A stretch of DNA of 64,000 bases. Origin: Neptuniibacter sp. 1_MG-2023 (lineage in GTDB: Bacteria > Pseudomonadota > Gammaproteobacteria > Pseudomonadales > Balneatricaceae). Location: NCBI RefSeq assembly GCF_030547185.1, contig NZ_JAUOQR010000003.1:124001-188000 (forward strand), read 5' to 3'. The translations under genes and the position numbers were made by a program. The stretch's first letter is position 1, and the number at the start of each line of letters is the position of its first letter. Below the pieces are notes generated by a model. That model searched no databases, had not been told where the DNA came from, and saw only the letters and a program-made list of their open reading frames with translations. This document shows positions 35,402 through 46,699 of this stretch, piece after piece.

Positions 35402-35749
35402 TTAATTTTCGCTTTTACCACCGCCTGGGCGGAAGTCACCATTCAGGCCGGAGAGCTTGCCATCTTTAAAGTAGAGGGATATACGCTCGCGAATATAGCC
35501 TTCATCGTTTTCTGATCCGCTTTTCTTGCTATATAGATAATCCCAGCGGCCTTCATGGAAGGTATCGGTCATTAGTGGGCTGCCCATAATGAAGCGGACT
35601 TGGTTTTCAGTCATTCCTGGGCGTAATTGGTCAACCATCTCTTGGTTAACAACATTGCCTTGTGGAATATCAATTTTATAAACCCCAGGAAAACCGGAAC
35701 AGCCAGACAGTGCTATAGTGAGCACTGCGATAATAAGTAGTTTTTGCAT
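35402..35749 (-). CDS. bamE: Outer-membrane protein assembly factor BamE (SmpA/OmlA lipoprotein)
   Basis: BamE is a lipoprotein of the beta-barrel assembly machine in the outer membrane. The 115-residue precursor begins [20 protein letters not shown], with the lipobox LSGC giving an N-terminal Cys anchor. The mature part has [20 protein letters not shown] and [21 protein letters not shown], the family core. The start is ATG 35749. A longer frame upstream would bury the signal sequence. Divergent from fur, as in many gammaproteobacteria. Confidence 0.95.
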   Translation of the reverse strand: MQKLLIIAVLTIALSGCSGFPGVYKIDIPQGNVVNQEMVDQLRPGMTENQVRFIMGSPLMTDTFHEGRWDYLYSKKSGSENDEGYIRERISLYFKDGKLSGLNGDFRPGGGKSEN

Positions 35750-35804
35750 CTGTTTTTGCTTCCACAATTGTGCGTAAATGCGGATAATAAAGATTCGTAC
35801 GCAT

Positions 35805-35832
35805 TTGAACAAGTTATTAAGCTTGTTATGCT
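35805..35832 (+). promoter_or_regulatory. Probable fur promoter
   Basis: TTGAAC (35805-35810), 16 bp, TATGCT (35827-35832), each 4 of 6 to sigma-70 consensus, about 35 bp upstream of the fur start in the bamE-fur divergent gap. I did not find a convincing Fur box here. Confidence 0.45.
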
Positions 35833-35866
35833 TACTTGTTAACACCAAATAGCCTAGAGAATTATT

Positions 35867-36292
35867 ATGTCACTTGAAAATCAGGAACTTCGAAAAGCGG
35901 GCCTTAAAGTTACCCTGCCTCGTGTAAAAATTTATCAAATACTGGAACAAGCCGGTGAAGGTGATCATTTCAGTGCTGAAGATATTTATAAGTTGCTGAT
36001 GGAAAAGGGTGAGGATGTAGGCTTAGCAACAGTTTATAGAGTATTAACTCAGTTTGAAGCTGCAGGTTTAGTGACACGTCATCACTTTGAAGGTGGGCAC
36101 TCTGTTTTTGAATTGGCGCGTGATGAAGCACATGATCATATTGTTTGTGTTAAAAGCGGTATGGTAAGAGAGTTCAATGATCCGCGTTTGAATGTTCTAT
36201 TAAACGAAATTGCTGAGTCTATGGGTTTTGTTGTTACGGATAGAACACTTTACCTATACGGTATCCATAAAGATTCTATAGGTAAAAAGTAA
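35867..36292 (+). CDS. fur: Ferric uptake regulator Fur
   Basis: Iron-responsive repressor with an N-terminal winged helix ([39 protein letters not shown]) and a C-terminal metal-binding dimer domain. The regulatory site residues HDH (89-91) are present, but the structural zinc cysteine pair of E. coli Fur is incomplete: Cys94 remains and the second Cys is Ser97 (IVCVKSGMV). Pseudomonas Fur also lacks the pair, so function is probably normal. Length 141 is typical. Divergent from bamE, terminated by a 14-bp hairpin. Confidence 0.95.
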   Translation: MSLENQELRKAGLKVTLPRVKIYQILEQAGEGDHFSAEDIYKLLMEKGEDVGLATVYRVLTQFEAAGLVTRHHFEGGHSVFELARDEAHDHIVCVKSGMVREFNDPRLNVLLNEIAESMGFVVTDRTLYLYGIHKDSIGKK

Positions 36293-36318
36293 GCGTTAAT
36301 TCTCAGCTACGGTGAATC

Positions 36319-36350
36319 CTAAAAGACCAGCTATTAAGCTGGTCTTTTAG
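36319..36350. terminator. Bidirectional terminator between fur and recN
   Basis: A 14-bp perfect stem CTAAAAGACCAGCT / AGCTGGTCTTTTAG with a 4-nt loop (ATTA). The CTTTT end on each strand makes it usable by both convergent genes. Confidence 0.85.
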
Positions 36351-36379
36351 TGTTTGTTATAACCATTTTATTTTTAAGG

Positions 36380-38044
36380 TTAATGCTGTAGATCTAACAT
36401 CTCCTTAGCATGCTCAATGGAACGTTCGGTAATGGATATGCCGCCAAGCATGCGAGCGACCTCTTCTATCCGTCTTTCTTCTGTTAATTGATCTATCTGG
36501 GTATGGGTCTGCTGCTTGTCGCTACGTTTGCTGACAAATAGGTGTTGATGCCCTTGTGATGCAACTTGTGGTTGGTGGGTGACACAAAGAATCTGTGCGC
36601 TTTGGCCTAATGTTCTTAATAGTTTACCGACAACCTCAGCTATAGCTCCACCTATACCTACATCAACCTCATCAAAAATAAGTGTGGGGGTCGTAGATGT
36701 TTGTGCTGTGATCACTTGAATAGCAAGACTGATACGGGACAGTTCACCGCCGGACGCTATTTTGTTGAGAGGTTTTGCTGGCTGCCCTTGGTTGGTCACG
36801 ATTAAAAACTCAATATCCTCTAATCCATTAGCGGTTGGTTTTTCTAAAGTGGATAGTTGTACAGTTAATGACGCTGCTGGCATGCCTAAGCTATGTAGCT
36901 GCTGATCGACAAGTTTACTTAACTGTTTAGCGCCTTTGTTTCGTTTTTCGCTGAGTTTTTTTGCGAGTTCGATGATCTTTGAATATGCACTCTCAACGGA
37001 CGCTTCTAACTGTTCAAGTTCTTCATCAGTACGACTAAGAGAGTTGAACTCCTGTTGAAGTTCTTTGTGCAGTGTTGTGATCTCGTCTGGTTTGATACGG
37101 TGTTTGCGTGCAATTTCAAAAATGGTTGATAAGCGTTCTTCAACCTCTTGCTGGCGTGTTGGGTTTATCTCCACTCTGTCTAGGTAGTGACGAATTTCGG
37201 CACTTGCTTCTTCCACTTGGATTAAGGCTGAATCCAGCATTTCGGCTGCTTGGCGAACCGAGGGGGATTCGGACTCAATATTAGTGAGAAGCTGACGACA
37301 GTGGTTTAGTGATTGCACACAGTTACTATTTTCGTTGTCACTGGCGAGTCCTATAAACTCATGGCCAGTGCTCAGTATCTCGCCAGCGTTGGACAAGGTT
37401 TTTTGTTCTTGTTCTAGTTGCTTTAATTCGTTTTCTTGTAGAGCGAGTTGATCAAGCTCTTCAATTTGATAGCTCAACAATTGAATGCGGGACGTTTGCT
37501 CAGCGCTCTGTTCTGATAAGCGGGTCAGCTCTGTATTCAGTTTTGACCAGTGTTGGAATGCATGGCGTGTCTGCTCGGCCAGCTTATTGAGTCCCGCAAA
37601 GTCATCCAGTAGTGTGCGGTGATAATCTCTTTTTAATAAGCGTTGATGTTCATGTTGGCCATGAATAGCGATTAGGTGTTCGCCTAAGGCTTTGACCATG
37701 TTGGCTGGTGATGGGCGACCATTGATATAGCAGCGAGAGCGGCCATCTTTAGTGATCACGCGTCTTAAAATGCACTCTCCGCAGTTATCTAGATCATTAT
37801 CTTGTAGCCACTGTTCTGCGCTAGGTATCTCAGCAATATTGAAACTTGCTGTAATATCCGCTTTTTCAGCGCCTAACCTTACAGTGCCAGCTTCGGCACG
37901 GTTACCCAAAGTGAGGCCTAATGCGTCCAGCATAATGGACTTGCCTGCCCCTGTTTCACCGCTTACGACAGTCATGCCTTGATTGAGTTCTAGATCAAGG
38001 CTTTCAACAATTGCAAAGTCACGAATAGTCAGTTGATTCAGCAT
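36380..38044 (-). CDS. recN: DNA repair protein RecN
   Basis: SMC-like ATPase that helps repair double-strand breaks. The N-terminal Walker A is VVSGETGAGKSIMLDALGL (residue about 27). The coiled-coil arms cover about residues 165-370. The C-terminal half has the ABC signature KPLNKIASGGELSRISLAIQ and the Walker B TLIFDEVDVGIGG. Length 554 is normal. A near-consensus LexA box lies just upstream, in line with recN being an SOS gene in gammaproteobacteria. Divergent from grpE, as in E. coli. Confidence 0.95.
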   Translation of the reverse strand: MLNQLTIRDFAIVESLDLELNQGMTVVSGETGAGKSIMLDALGLTLGNRAEAGTVRLGAEKADITASFNIAEIPSAEQWLQDNDLDNCGECILRRVITKDGRSRCYINGRPSPANMVKALGEHLIAIHGQHEHQRLLKRDYHRTLLDDFAGLNKLAEQTRHAFQHWSKLNTELTRLSEQSAEQTSRIQLLSYQIEELDQLALQENELKQLEQEQKTLSNAGEILSTGHEFIGLASDNENSNCVQSLNHCRQLLTNIESESPSVRQAAEMLDSALIQVEEASAEIRHYLDRVEINPTRQQEVEERLSTIFEIARKHRIKPDEITTLHKELQQEFNSLSRTDEELEQLEASVESAYSKIIELAKKLSEKRNKGAKQLSKLVDQQLHSLGMPAASLTVQLSTLEKPTANGLEDIEFLIVTNQGQPAKPLNKIASGGELSRISLAIQVITAQTSTTPTLIFDEVDVGIGGAIAEVVGKLLRTLGQSAQILCVTHQPQVASQGHQHLFVSKRSDKQQTHTQIDQLTEERRIEEVARMLGGISITERSIEHAKEMLDLQH

Positions 38045-38052
38045 AATAAATT

Positions 38053-38072
38053 ACATGTGTTTTTATACAGTA
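38053..38072 (-). promoter_or_regulatory. Putative LexA box of recN
   Basis: On the minus strand TACTGTATAAAAACACATGT matches the LexA pattern CTGT-N8-ACAG except that the last base is T (CTGT-N8-ACAT). It begins about 9 bp from the recN start codon, a typical repressor position. Confidence 0.55.
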
Positions 38073-38144
38073 CTTTTATATAAGCTTTTTTGTGTGCTGA
38101 TGCAATATTTATCTGAATTTACCTGAAAAAAAGTGCCTTCAAGT

Positions 38145-38172
38145 GTTGAAAGGTGTCTCTTTGGCCCCATAT
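38145..38172 (+). promoter_or_regulatory. Sigma-32 heat-shock promoter of grpE
   Basis: GTTGAAA (38145-38151), 13 bp, CCCCATAT (38165-38172) is an almost perfect match to the heat-shock sigma factor consensus (CTTGAAA, 13-14 bp, CCCCATNT). It lies about 68 bp before the grpE start codon. Confidence 0.85.
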
Positions 38173-38239
38173 ATGCTGCAAATGAAATTAACACCTAGAC
38201 TTTCCGTGACGTTAACGCGGAGCTGGCTGGAGAGTAGCA

Positions 38240-38833
38240 ATGGCACATGAAGAACAGACACCACAAGATAAGCAGCAAACAGAATCTGTAAATGATGAGC
38301 AACTTGATGCTGCAGAAGCAGCAGCGGAAAAGCTTGTTGATGAAAATGAAGTAAGCGAAGAGCAAGATGCTGAGAAATTAGCACAGGAGTTGGCTGCTGC
38401 TGTAGCAGAAGTTGAATCCCTGAAAGATCAGATGCTTCGAATTCAAGCGGAAGCTCAGAATGTTCGTCGTCGCGCTGAGCAGGATGTCGAAAAAGCACAT
38501 AAGTTTGGTGTAGAAAAGTTTGCCAATGAAATGCTTCCAATTGTTGATAGCTTAGAACGCGCAATTGAGGCTTTTGGCGATGATGAAGCGCTTCAGCCTG
38601 TGCGTGAAGGCGTTGAGATGACGATGAAGATGTTTTTGTCTGGGCTTGAGAAGTTCAAGATGGAACAGGTTAGCCCTTTAGGTGAAACGTTTGATCCTGC
38701 ATTACACCAAGCGATGTCTATGGTTGATGCGCCTGATGCGGAGCCTAATAGCGTTATAGCTGTCATGCAGAAAGGCTACACATTACATGGCCGTTTGGTG
38801 CGTCCGGCGATGGTTGTGGTTGCAAAAGGATAA
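38240..38833 (+). CDS. grpE: Nucleotide exchange factor GrpE
   Basis: GrpE releases ADP from DnaK. The 197-residue protein has an acidic N-terminal arm, a long coiled-coil helix pair ([20 protein letters not shown]) and the C-terminal beta domain with [16 protein letters not shown] and [13 protein letters not shown]. The start ATG 38240 follows GGAGAG. A sigma-32 promoter precedes it. It is the first gene of the grpE-dnaK-dnaJ set. Confidence 0.96.
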   Translation: MAHEEQTPQDKQQTESVNDEQLDAAEAAAEKLVDENEVSEEQDAEKLAQELAAAVAEVESLKDQMLRIQAEAQNVRRRAEQDVEKAHKFGVEKFANEMLPIVDSLERAIEAFGDDEALQPVREGVEMTMKMFLSGLEKFKMEQVSPLGETFDPALHQAMSMVDAPDAEPNSVIAVMQKGYTLHGRLVRPAMVVVAKG

Positions 38834-38854
38834 GTTTTTTTTCGCTTGTAACCC

Positions 38855-38882
38855 TTGAAACCTCATAAAACGTACTTATATA
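38855..38882 (+). promoter_or_regulatory. Possible vegetative promoter of dnaK
   Basis: TTGAAA, 16 bp, TATATA in the 156-bp grpE-dnaK gap, a fair sigma-70 pair. No second sigma-32 site with CCCCAT was found there, so heat control probably comes through the grpE promoter. Confidence 0.4.
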
Positions 38883-38989
38883 GATTGCATAGCATGAGAG
38901 ATAGTTGAGAGCACGACAGTGTAGCTATCTTTTACAAGTTTTAAATACTGTCCGTCGTAATCGGGCAGCGCGAATTGGAGCAGATACAA

Positions 38990-40915
38990 ATGGGTAAAAT
39001 CATCGGTATTGACTTAGGAACCACAAACTCTTGTGTTTCTGTTTTAGATGGTGACACAACTAAAGTTATTGAAAACGCTGAAGGCGATCGTACTACACCT
39101 TCTGTTATCGCTTATACAGATGACGGCGAGATTCTAGTAGGCCAGCCGGCTAAACGTCAGGCGGTTACTAACCCAAACAACACATTGTTTGCGATCAAGC
39201 GTTTAATCGGTCGTCGCTTTAAAGATGAAGTTGTACAGAAAGACATCAAGATGGTGCCGTACAAAATTATCGAAGCAGACAACGGCGATGCTTGGGTTGA
39301 AGTAAAAGGTGAAAAATTAGCTGCACCTCAGATCTCTGCTGAGATTCTGAAAAAGATGAAGAAAACAGCTGAAGATTACCTAGGTGAAGAAGTCACTGAA
39401 GCTGTAGTTACAGTACCTGCATACTTTAACGACGCTCAGCGTCAAGCAACAAAAGATGCAGGCCGTATTGCGGGCCTAGACGTTAAACGTATTATTAACG
39501 AGCCTACAGCCGCTGCACTGGCTTACGGCATGGATAAGTCTAAAGGCGATAAAACAATCGCGGTTTATGACTTAGGTGGTGGTACGTTTGATATCTCTAT
39601 CATCGAAATTGCTGAAGTTGATGGCGAGCACCAGTTTGAAGTGCTATCTACTAATGGTGATACATTCCTTGGTGGTGAAGACTTTGACTCGCGCTTGATT
39701 GAATTCTTAGCTGCAGAGTTCAAGAAAGATACAGGTATTGATCTGCACAACGATCCTCTTGCGCTACAGCGTCTTAAAGAGGGTGCTGAAAAAGCTAAAG
39801 TTGAGCTGTCATCTGCACAGAGCACTGATGTTAACCTGCCTTACATCACAGCTGATGCGTCAGGTCCTAAACATCTTAATGTTAAAATTAGCCGTTCAAA
39901 ACTTGAATCTTTGGTTGAGGAACTTGTTGAGCGTTCACTTGAGCCTTGCCGTTTAGCACTTAAAGATTCTGGCTTGAGCATGTCTGAAATCGACGAAGTT
40001 ATCCTTGTTGGTGGTCAGACACGTATGCCAATGGTTCAGGCAAAAGTATCTGAGTTCTTCGGTAAAGAGCCACGTAAAGATGTTAACCCTGATGAAGCGG
40101 TAGCAATGGGTGCTGCGATTCAAGGTGCGGTACTTGCCGGCGATGTTAAAGACGTTCTACTTCTTGACGTAACGCCGCTAACACTAGGTATCGAAACTAT
40201 GGGTGGCGTTGCTACTCCAGTTATTGAGAAGAATACGACTATCCCTACGAAAAAGTCTCAGATCTTCTCAACTGCCGATGACAACCAGAACGCTGTGACA
40301 ATTCACGTTGTTCAGGGTGAGCGTAAGCAAGCATCACAGAACAAATCACTAGGTCGTTTTGACTTGGCTGAGATTCCACCGGCACCACGCGGTGTTCCAC
40401 AGATCGAAGTAACTTTCGATTTGGATGCAAACGGTATCTTGAATGTATCAGCTCAAGATAAAGCGACAGGTAAACAGCAATCTATCGTGATTAAATCATC
40501 TTCCGGTTTAAGTGATGATGAAATTGATCAGATGGTTAATGATGCTGAAGCACATGCTGAAGAAGATAAGAAGTTTGAAGAACTAACTCAGGCTCGTAAC
40601 CAAGGCGATGCCATGGTTCACTCCGCTAAGAAAACAATGGAAGAAGCGGGTGATAAAGCGACTGAGGAAGAGAAAGCGGCTGTTGAAGCAGCGACTGCTG
40701 AATTGGAAGAAGCTTTGAAAGCGGATGATAAAGACGCGATTGAAGCTAAAACAACAGCATTAACTGAAGCGATCTCTGTTGTTGCACAGAAAATGTATGC
40801 TGAAGCTGCACAGCAAGCTGAAGCTGCTCAAGGTGCAGCAGGAGAGGAACAGACCGGCGGTAACGATGATGCAGTAGATGCAGAATTTGAAGAAGTTAAA
40901 GACGACAAAAAATAA
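38990..40915 (+). CDS. dnaK: Chaperone DnaK (Hsp70)
   Basis: ATP-driven chaperone, 641 residues. The N-terminal [20 protein letters not shown], the phosphate loops [15 protein letters not shown] and [12 protein letters not shown], the linker [19 protein letters not shown] and the C-terminal acidic tail [20 protein letters not shown] are canonical. ATG 38990 is chosen. An ATG 15 bp upstream would add five residues not seen in the family. GGAG precedes the start. Confidence 0.98.
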   Translation: MGKIIGIDLGTTNSCVSVLDGDTTKVIENAEGDRTTPSVIAYTDDGEILVGQPAKRQAVTNPNNTLFAIKRLIGRRFKDEVVQKDIKMVPYKIIEADNGDAWVEVKGEKLAAPQISAEILKKMKKTAEDYLGEEVTEAVVTVPAYFNDAQRQATKDAGRIAGLDVKRIINEPTAAALAYGMDKSKGDKTIAVYDLGGGTFDISIIEIAEVDGEHQFEVLSTNGDTFLGGEDFDSRLIEFLAAEFKKDTGIDLHNDPLALQRLKEGAEKAKVELSSAQSTDVNLPYITADASGPKHLNVKISRSKLESLVEELVERSLEPCRLALKDSGLSMSEIDEVILVGGQTRMPMVQAKVSEFFGKEPRKDVNPDEAVAMGAAIQGAVLAGDVKDVLLLDVTPLTLGIETMGGVATPVIEKNTTIPTKKSQIFSTADDNQNAVTIHVVQGERKQASQNKSLGRFDLAEIPPAPRGVPQIEVTFDLDANGILNVSAQDKATGKQQSIVIKSSSGLSDDEIDQMVNDAEAHAEEDKKFEELTQARNQGDAMVHSAKKTMEEAGDKATEEEKAAVEAATAELEEALKADDKDAIEAKTTALTEAISVVAQKMYAEAAQQAEAAQGAAGEEQTGGNDDAVDAEFEEVKDDKK

Positions 40916-40953
40916 GTCGTATTAAACTGATTTAAATGATCTATCTAGCATTG

Positions 40954-41014
40954 GCTTTCCGGTTTTTATAGCCGGAAAGCAGTATTACTCGGCACCGCGG
41001 GCTTTATGCCCGCG
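40954..41014 (+). promoter_or_regulatory. Two strong hairpins between dnaK and dnaJ
   Basis: GCTTTCCGG / CCGGAAAGC (40954-40980, 9-nt loop) and CGCGGGC-TTTAT-GCCCGCG (40996-41014). Neither has a T-run. They probably stabilise or attenuate the dnaK mRNA, giving less dnaJ than dnaK. Confidence 0.55.
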
Positions 41015-41054
41015 TTGTCATATCCGGCATTAAGCCCTGACAAGTGTTGTGACC

Positions 41055-42188
41055 ATGTCGAAACGAGATTATTACGAAGTATTAGGTGTTTCCCGAGATT
41101 CATCTGATCGGGATATCAAAAAAGCTTTTCGCCGCATGGCGATGAAGTATCATCCGGACCGTAATCCGGATGATAAAGAGTCTGAAGATAAGTTCAAAGA
41201 GGTGAACGAAGCCTACGAAGTACTTTCGGATGCCCAGAAAAAAGCAGCTTATGATCAATATGGTCATGCAGGTGTAGATCCCAACATGCGTGGTGGTCAA
41301 GGTGGCGGTTTCGAGGGTAACTTCTCAGATATCTTTGGGGATGTCTTTGGGGATATCTTTGGCGGCGGTGGTGGCCGTGGCGGTCGTAGCTCCGTGCAGC
41401 GTGGCGCTGATCTGCGTTACAACATGGAGATGACGCTAGAAGAGGCGGTTCGTGGTGTTGAAAAAAGCATCCAGATTCCTACGCTTGTAGCCTGTGAAAC
41501 TTGTGATGGTACCGGTGCTAAGCCTGGGACCTCTGCTAAAGTCTGTGGTACCTGCGGTGGTCAAGGCCAAGTGCGTATGCAGCAAGGCTTCTTCTCTGTA
41601 CAGCAAACCTGTCCTACCTGTCACGGTGAAGGTAAAGTTATCTCTGATCCCTGTACTGATTGTCATGGACATGGACGCAAAGAGAAAACTAAAACCTTGT
41701 CCGTTAAAATTCCTGCTGGTGTTGATACGGGTGATCGTATTAGGCTGGCTGGTGAAGGTGAAGCGGGTACTCATGGCGGTCCAGCGGGTGATCTTTATGT
41801 GCAAGTGCATGTTAAAGAGCATCCAATCTTTGAACGTGACGGCAAACATCTCTACTGTGAAGTGCCAATCAGTTTTGTAGATGCTGCTTTAGGGGGTGAA
41901 CTTGAAGTTCCAACCCTTGATGGTCGCGTGAAACTGAAAGTTCCTACCGAAACACAAACAGGTAAAATGTTCCGTTTACGTGGAAAAGGTATTGCCCCTG
42001 TTCGTGGTGGTTCTGTTGGCGATCTGCTGGTTAAAGTGGTTGTGGAAACACCCGTTAAACTAAGTAGCCGTCAAAAAGAGTTGTTACGTGAGTTCCAAGA
42101 TGAAATGGAACAAGGTACGCGTAAGCACAGTCCTAAAAAGCATGGCTTCTTTGATTCCGTGAAGAAATTCTTTGAAGACATGACCTAA
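41055..42188 (+). CDS. dnaJ: Chaperone DnaJ (Hsp40)
   Basis: Co-chaperone that stimulates DnaK ATPase. It has a J domain with the HPD motif ([14 protein letters not shown]), a Gly/Phe region with [10 protein letters not shown], four zinc-finger CxxCxGxG repeats ([32 protein letters not shown]) and a C-terminal substrate domain. Start ATG 41055 ([11 protein letters not shown]); a GTG two codons earlier is possible. No clear Shine-Dalgarno is visible upstream, which is unusual. Length 377. Confidence 0.97.
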   Translation: MSKRDYYEVLGVSRDSSDRDIKKAFRRMAMKYHPDRNPDDKESEDKFKEVNEAYEVLSDAQKKAAYDQYGHAGVDPNMRGGQGGGFEGNFSDIFGDVFGDIFGGGGGRGGRSSVQRGADLRYNMEMTLEEAVRGVEKSIQIPTLVACETCDGTGAKPGTSAKVCGTCGGQGQVRMQQGFFSVQQTCPTCHGEGKVISDPCTDCHGHGRKEKTKTLSVKIPAGVDTGDRIRLAGEGEAGTHGGPAGDLYVQVHVKEHPIFERDGKHLYCEVPISFVDAALGGELEVPTLDGRVKLKVPTETQTGKMFRLRGKGIAPVRGGSVGDLLVKVVVETPVKLSSRQKELLREFQDEMEQGTRKHSPKKHGFFDSVKKFFEDMT

Positions 42189-42264
42189 AAAGTTGTCCTA
42201 AATATCTACGTTGGCAGAATCACCTTCTGCCAACGAAGATGTTTACAAGATCATCGGAGATGGC

Positions 42265-43886
<1,622 letters not shown>

Positions 43887-43907
43887 CCCAGGTTGATGAT
43901 TGATAAC

Positions 43908-43935
43908 GAAAACCGCTTTTTAAAGCGGTTTTTTT
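43908..43935 (+). terminator. Terminator after dapB
   Basis: AACCGCTTT-TT-AAAGCGGTT (43911-43930) followed by a T-run, with A-rich flank upstream. Ends the cysE-dapB transcript. Confidence 0.88.
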
Positions 43936-44085
43936 ATGCCTGCTTGTTCAGGTTTTGTGAAATAGCTGGCGCTGCCTAAAGGTGTGCAAGATTTGCCTAA
44001 CTGAATCCTTCGATAATCCTCCCTTTCTATGAGCTTAGGGGCCGTAGGTGCTTAAGTCGCTATTACTGCTTGATTGTGATCTGTA

Positions 44086-44352
44086 ATGGGGTTTTATATG
44101 AATCTTGCTAAGATTTTAGTAAGCAGATTAACACTCTTCTGCGAGGGTAAAATAAATGTGGAAATTAGCCAAATAACTTGGACGATCAATGCCGCAGATC
44201 AATTTGTTTGTTATCCATATAAAGCAGACTGGAGCCATGACTCTATCTCTGATCGGTTAGGTGATAGATTGCCTGAATTAGGCTTTGAACTTGAGTGGTT
44301 GTTGCTTACTTTATGGGTGGCAGATCCTTATAGGTGTGATATAAACAGGTAA
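44086..44352 (+). CDS. Small hypothetical protein (88 residues)
   Basis: No recognised family. Trp/Leu-rich C-terminal half (LPELGFELEWLLLTLWVADP) and an N-terminal LAKILVSRLTLFCEG. The start is uncertain: ATG 44086 lacks a binding site, while ATG 44098 has GGGG 6 nt upstream. It ends 6 bp before the YqfO-like gene and could be co-transcribed with it. It may not be translated. Confidence 0.4.
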   Translation: MGFYMNLAKILVSRLTLFCEGKINVEISQITWTINAADQFVCYPYKADWSHDSISDRLGDRLPELGFELEWLLLTLWVADPYRCDINR

Positions 44353-44358
44353 AAGTAC

Positions 44359-44670
44359 GTGTATAAATTGAGTTTTTTTGTACCTGAAGATCATTTAGAA
44401 AGTGTTAAATCGGCCATTTTTACTACAGGTGCGGGCCGTATTGGTAATTACGATCAATGTTGCTGGCAAGTGCTTGGTCGTGGGCAGTTTAGAGCCTTAG
44501 AAGGTAGCACCCCTTTTATAGGTAAGTACAACGAGTTAGAAACCGTTTCAGAATGGAAAGTTGAATTGGTTTGTGATGATGAGTTTATTAAGCAAGCAGT
44601 CATGGCTTTAAAGCAGGCGCATCCATATGAAGAGCCAGCCTATGAAGTTTGGAAATTAGAAACGTTTTAA
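44359..44670 (+). CDS. YqfO-family (Nif3-associated, CutA-like fold) protein
   Basis: A 103-residue protein matching the middle domain found inserted in Nif3/YqfO proteins: FFVPEDHLESVKSAIFTTGA, GRIGNYDQCCWQVLGRGQFR, and the C-terminal MALKQAHPYEEPAYEVWKLE. The fold resembles CutA and PII trimers. The function is not known. It starts at GTG 44359 with GGTAAAAG upstream and precedes the V-ATPase operon by 34 bp, so they may share a transcript. Confidence 0.85.
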   Translation: MYKLSFFVPEDHLESVKSAIFTTGAGRIGNYDQCCWQVLGRGQFRALEGSTPFIGKYNELETVSEWKVELVCDDEFIKQAVMALKQAHPYEEPAYEVWKLETF

Positions 44671-44704
44671 CTCATATTCGCACAATTATGATAGGGAGAA
44701 AGTT

Positions 44705-46078
44705 GTGACGCAGCTGCTGGTTAGGTATTCACGAATTCTTGAGATAGTGGGCGATATAGTCAAAGTTCATGTGCCACTGTCTGAGGAAGGTATTTCACCT
44801 ATATGTTTTGGTGATCTGGCGTTAATCGAAAATGATGAGAATCGTGGTCAGCATGCCAGCTTGGCGCAAGTAATTTTACTCGACAAAGATGCCGTCTCCC
44901 TTCAGGTGTTTAGTGGTACTAAAGGTCTCTCTACTCATTCTGTTATTCGCTTTTTAGGGCGATCAATGGAAGTTACATTCTCTCCTAATATTCTGGGTCG
45001 CGCCTTTTCTGGCACAGGGAGAACTATTGATACGGGCCCCGCATTAACAGAAGAACCTAAAATTGAAATCGATGGGCCGACAGTGAACCCCGCACGTCGA
45101 GTCTTAGCCTCTCATATGATTCGCACTGATGTGCCGATGATTGATGTTTTTAATTGCCTAGTTGAAAGCCAAAAGATCCCTATATTTTCAGTAGCGGGAG
45201 AACCCTACAATCAGCTATTGGCTCAGATTGGTACGCATGCTGATGCTGATGTGGTTGTGTTTGGTGGGATAGGGTTAATCTTTGATGATTACTACTTTTT
45301 CCGTCAAGCCTTTGAAGAGGCGGGTGTTCATGCACGTACAGTTATGTTTGTACATCAAGGTTCAGATCCAACTGTTGAAGCGTTGCTTGTACCCGATATG
45401 GCTTTGGCTGTAGCGGAACGATTTGCTGTAGAAGAGGGTAAACGTGTTCTTGTTTTACTAACTGATATGACAGCTTATGCGGATGCGTTGAAAGAGGTAG
45501 GCATCTCTATGGAACATGTGCCTTCTAACCGAGGCTATATAGGTGATCTATACTCTCAGTTAGCCCGCCGTTATGAAAAGGCTTGTGATTATAAAGGCGC
45601 AGGTTCAGTGACCATTCTCTCAGTGACAACTATGCCCGGCGATGATGTTACACATCCTGTACCGGATAATACGGGTTATATTACCGAGGGGCAGTTTTAC
45701 CTACACAATGGTGTGATTGATCCTTTTGGCTCTTTATCTCGCTTGAAACAGCATGTAATCGGTAAAGTTACGCGCGAAGACCATAGCCAAATTATGAACA
45801 CTATGGTGCGCTTTTATGCAGAAGCGCAAGATGCCGTTCAGAAACAGGCTATGTCATTTGAACTGAGTGAATATGATGAGCGCCTTCTGAAATTTGGTGA
45901 ACTCTTCCGTCAACGATTTATGGGTATAGACGTTACTTTGCCTTTAGAAGATGCGTTGGATCTGAGCTGGGAAACCTTAGCTGAATGCTTTCATGATCAT
46001 GAGTTGTTAATGAAACAAGTGCTGATTGATAAGTATTTCCCGAAAAAAGCCGATGTTCAAAGTAGTGAAACTCTTTAA
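44705..46078 (+). CDS. V-type ATPase subunit B
   Basis: Non-catalytic nucleotide-binding subunit of the V1 head. Characteristic segments are RAFSGTGRTIDTGPAL, NPARRVLASHMIRTDVPMID, VFSVAGEPYNQLLAQI-like FSVAGEPYNQLLAQIGTHAD, VHQGSDPTVEALLVPDMALA, LLTDMTAYADALKEV and the family segment VPSNRGYIGDLYSQLARRYE. Length 457 is typical. Start GTG 44705 with GGGAGA. It is the first gene of the operon here, whereas E is first in the Chlamydia/spirochaete order. Confidence 0.95.
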   Translation: MTQLLVRYSRILEIVGDIVKVHVPLSEEGISPICFGDLALIENDENRGQHASLAQVILLDKDAVSLQVFSGTKGLSTHSVIRFLGRSMEVTFSPNILGRAFSGTGRTIDTGPALTEEPKIEIDGPTVNPARRVLASHMIRTDVPMIDVFNCLVESQKIPIFSVAGEPYNQLLAQIGTHADADVVVFGGIGLIFDDYYFFRQAFEEAGVHARTVMFVHQGSDPTVEALLVPDMALAVAERFAVEEGKRVLVLLTDMTAYADALKEVGISMEHVPSNRGYIGDLYSQLARRYEKACDYKGAGSVTILSVTTMPGDDVTHPVPDNTGYITEGQFYLHNGVIDPFGSLSRLKQHVIGKVTREDHSQIMNTMVRFYAEAQDAVQKQAMSFELSEYDERLLKFGELFRQRFMGIDVTLPLEDALDLSWETLAECFHDHELLMKQVLIDKYFPKKADVQSSETL

Positions 46079-46096
46079 CAGTAAGGTAGATAAATA

Positions 46097-46699
46097 GTGG
46101 CAAAGTTAGCGCTTAATAAAACCACGCTCAATAAAGAGGGGCGGCGCTTAAAGGCTTTTAAGCAGTTTGTACCTGCGTTGGATCTTAAGCGTAAACAGCT
46201 ATTGTCGGCCCGCCAAGAAGCGGTTGCTGCCTTGGCAAATAATCAACAACAGTTGGCGTTATTGCAGCAGCAAGTGGTTGAACAGTTACCTATGTCTGCG
46301 GATTCAAAAATTGATTTAAACTCACTGATACAGGTTAAACAGCTGTCTATTAATTATGTGAATCTAGTCGGATTAGAGTTACCAAAACTGGCAGTGTTTG
46401 AAGTTGAAATAGCAAAATATTCTGTATTGTTGCTACCCCATTGGGTCGATGATTTCTTAAATTTGCAGACCAAAGCCTTACGAACTGAGATCGAAGTTAA
46501 GATCTATCAACAACGGTTAGAGTTGCTAGAGCTAGGTTTACAAAAAACCACACAGCGGTTAAATCTGTTTGATAAGGTTCTGATTCCTGAAGCACAAAAA
46601 AATATACGCAAAATTAGAATAGCGCTTTCAGATGCCGAGCGTGCTGGTGTTGTGAGAGCAAAGATTGCCAAAAATAAACGCAGGAGGATGCAGTTGTGA
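46097..46699 (+). CDS. V-type ATPase subunit D
   Basis: Central-shaft subunit of V1, a long antiparallel coiled coil (KFELKFKQ-type: LALNKTTLNKEGRRLKAFKQ, and the C-terminal QKTTQRLNLFDKVLIPEAQK NIRKIRIALSDAERA). The VNAFE-like C-terminus LFDKVLIP is the diagnostic part. Length 200. Start GTG 46097, 18 bp after B. The last bases overlap the start of the next gene, subunit I. Confidence 0.93.
   Translation: MAKLALNKTTLNKEGRRLKAFKQFVPALDLKRKQLLSARQEAVAALANNQQQLALLQQQVVEQLPMSADSKIDLNSLIQVKQLSINYVNLVGLELPKLAVFEVEIAKYSVLLLPHWVDDFLNLQTKALRTEIEVKIYQQRLELLELGLQKTTQRLNLFDKVLIPEAQKNIRKIRIALSDAERAGVVRAKIAKNKRRRMQL

Noticed and set aside
44086-44352. Annotating the 88-residue frame as a firm gene
   Set aside because: Kept only at low confidence: its start lacks a clear binding site and it has no family match, though its spacing to the next gene is suggestive.
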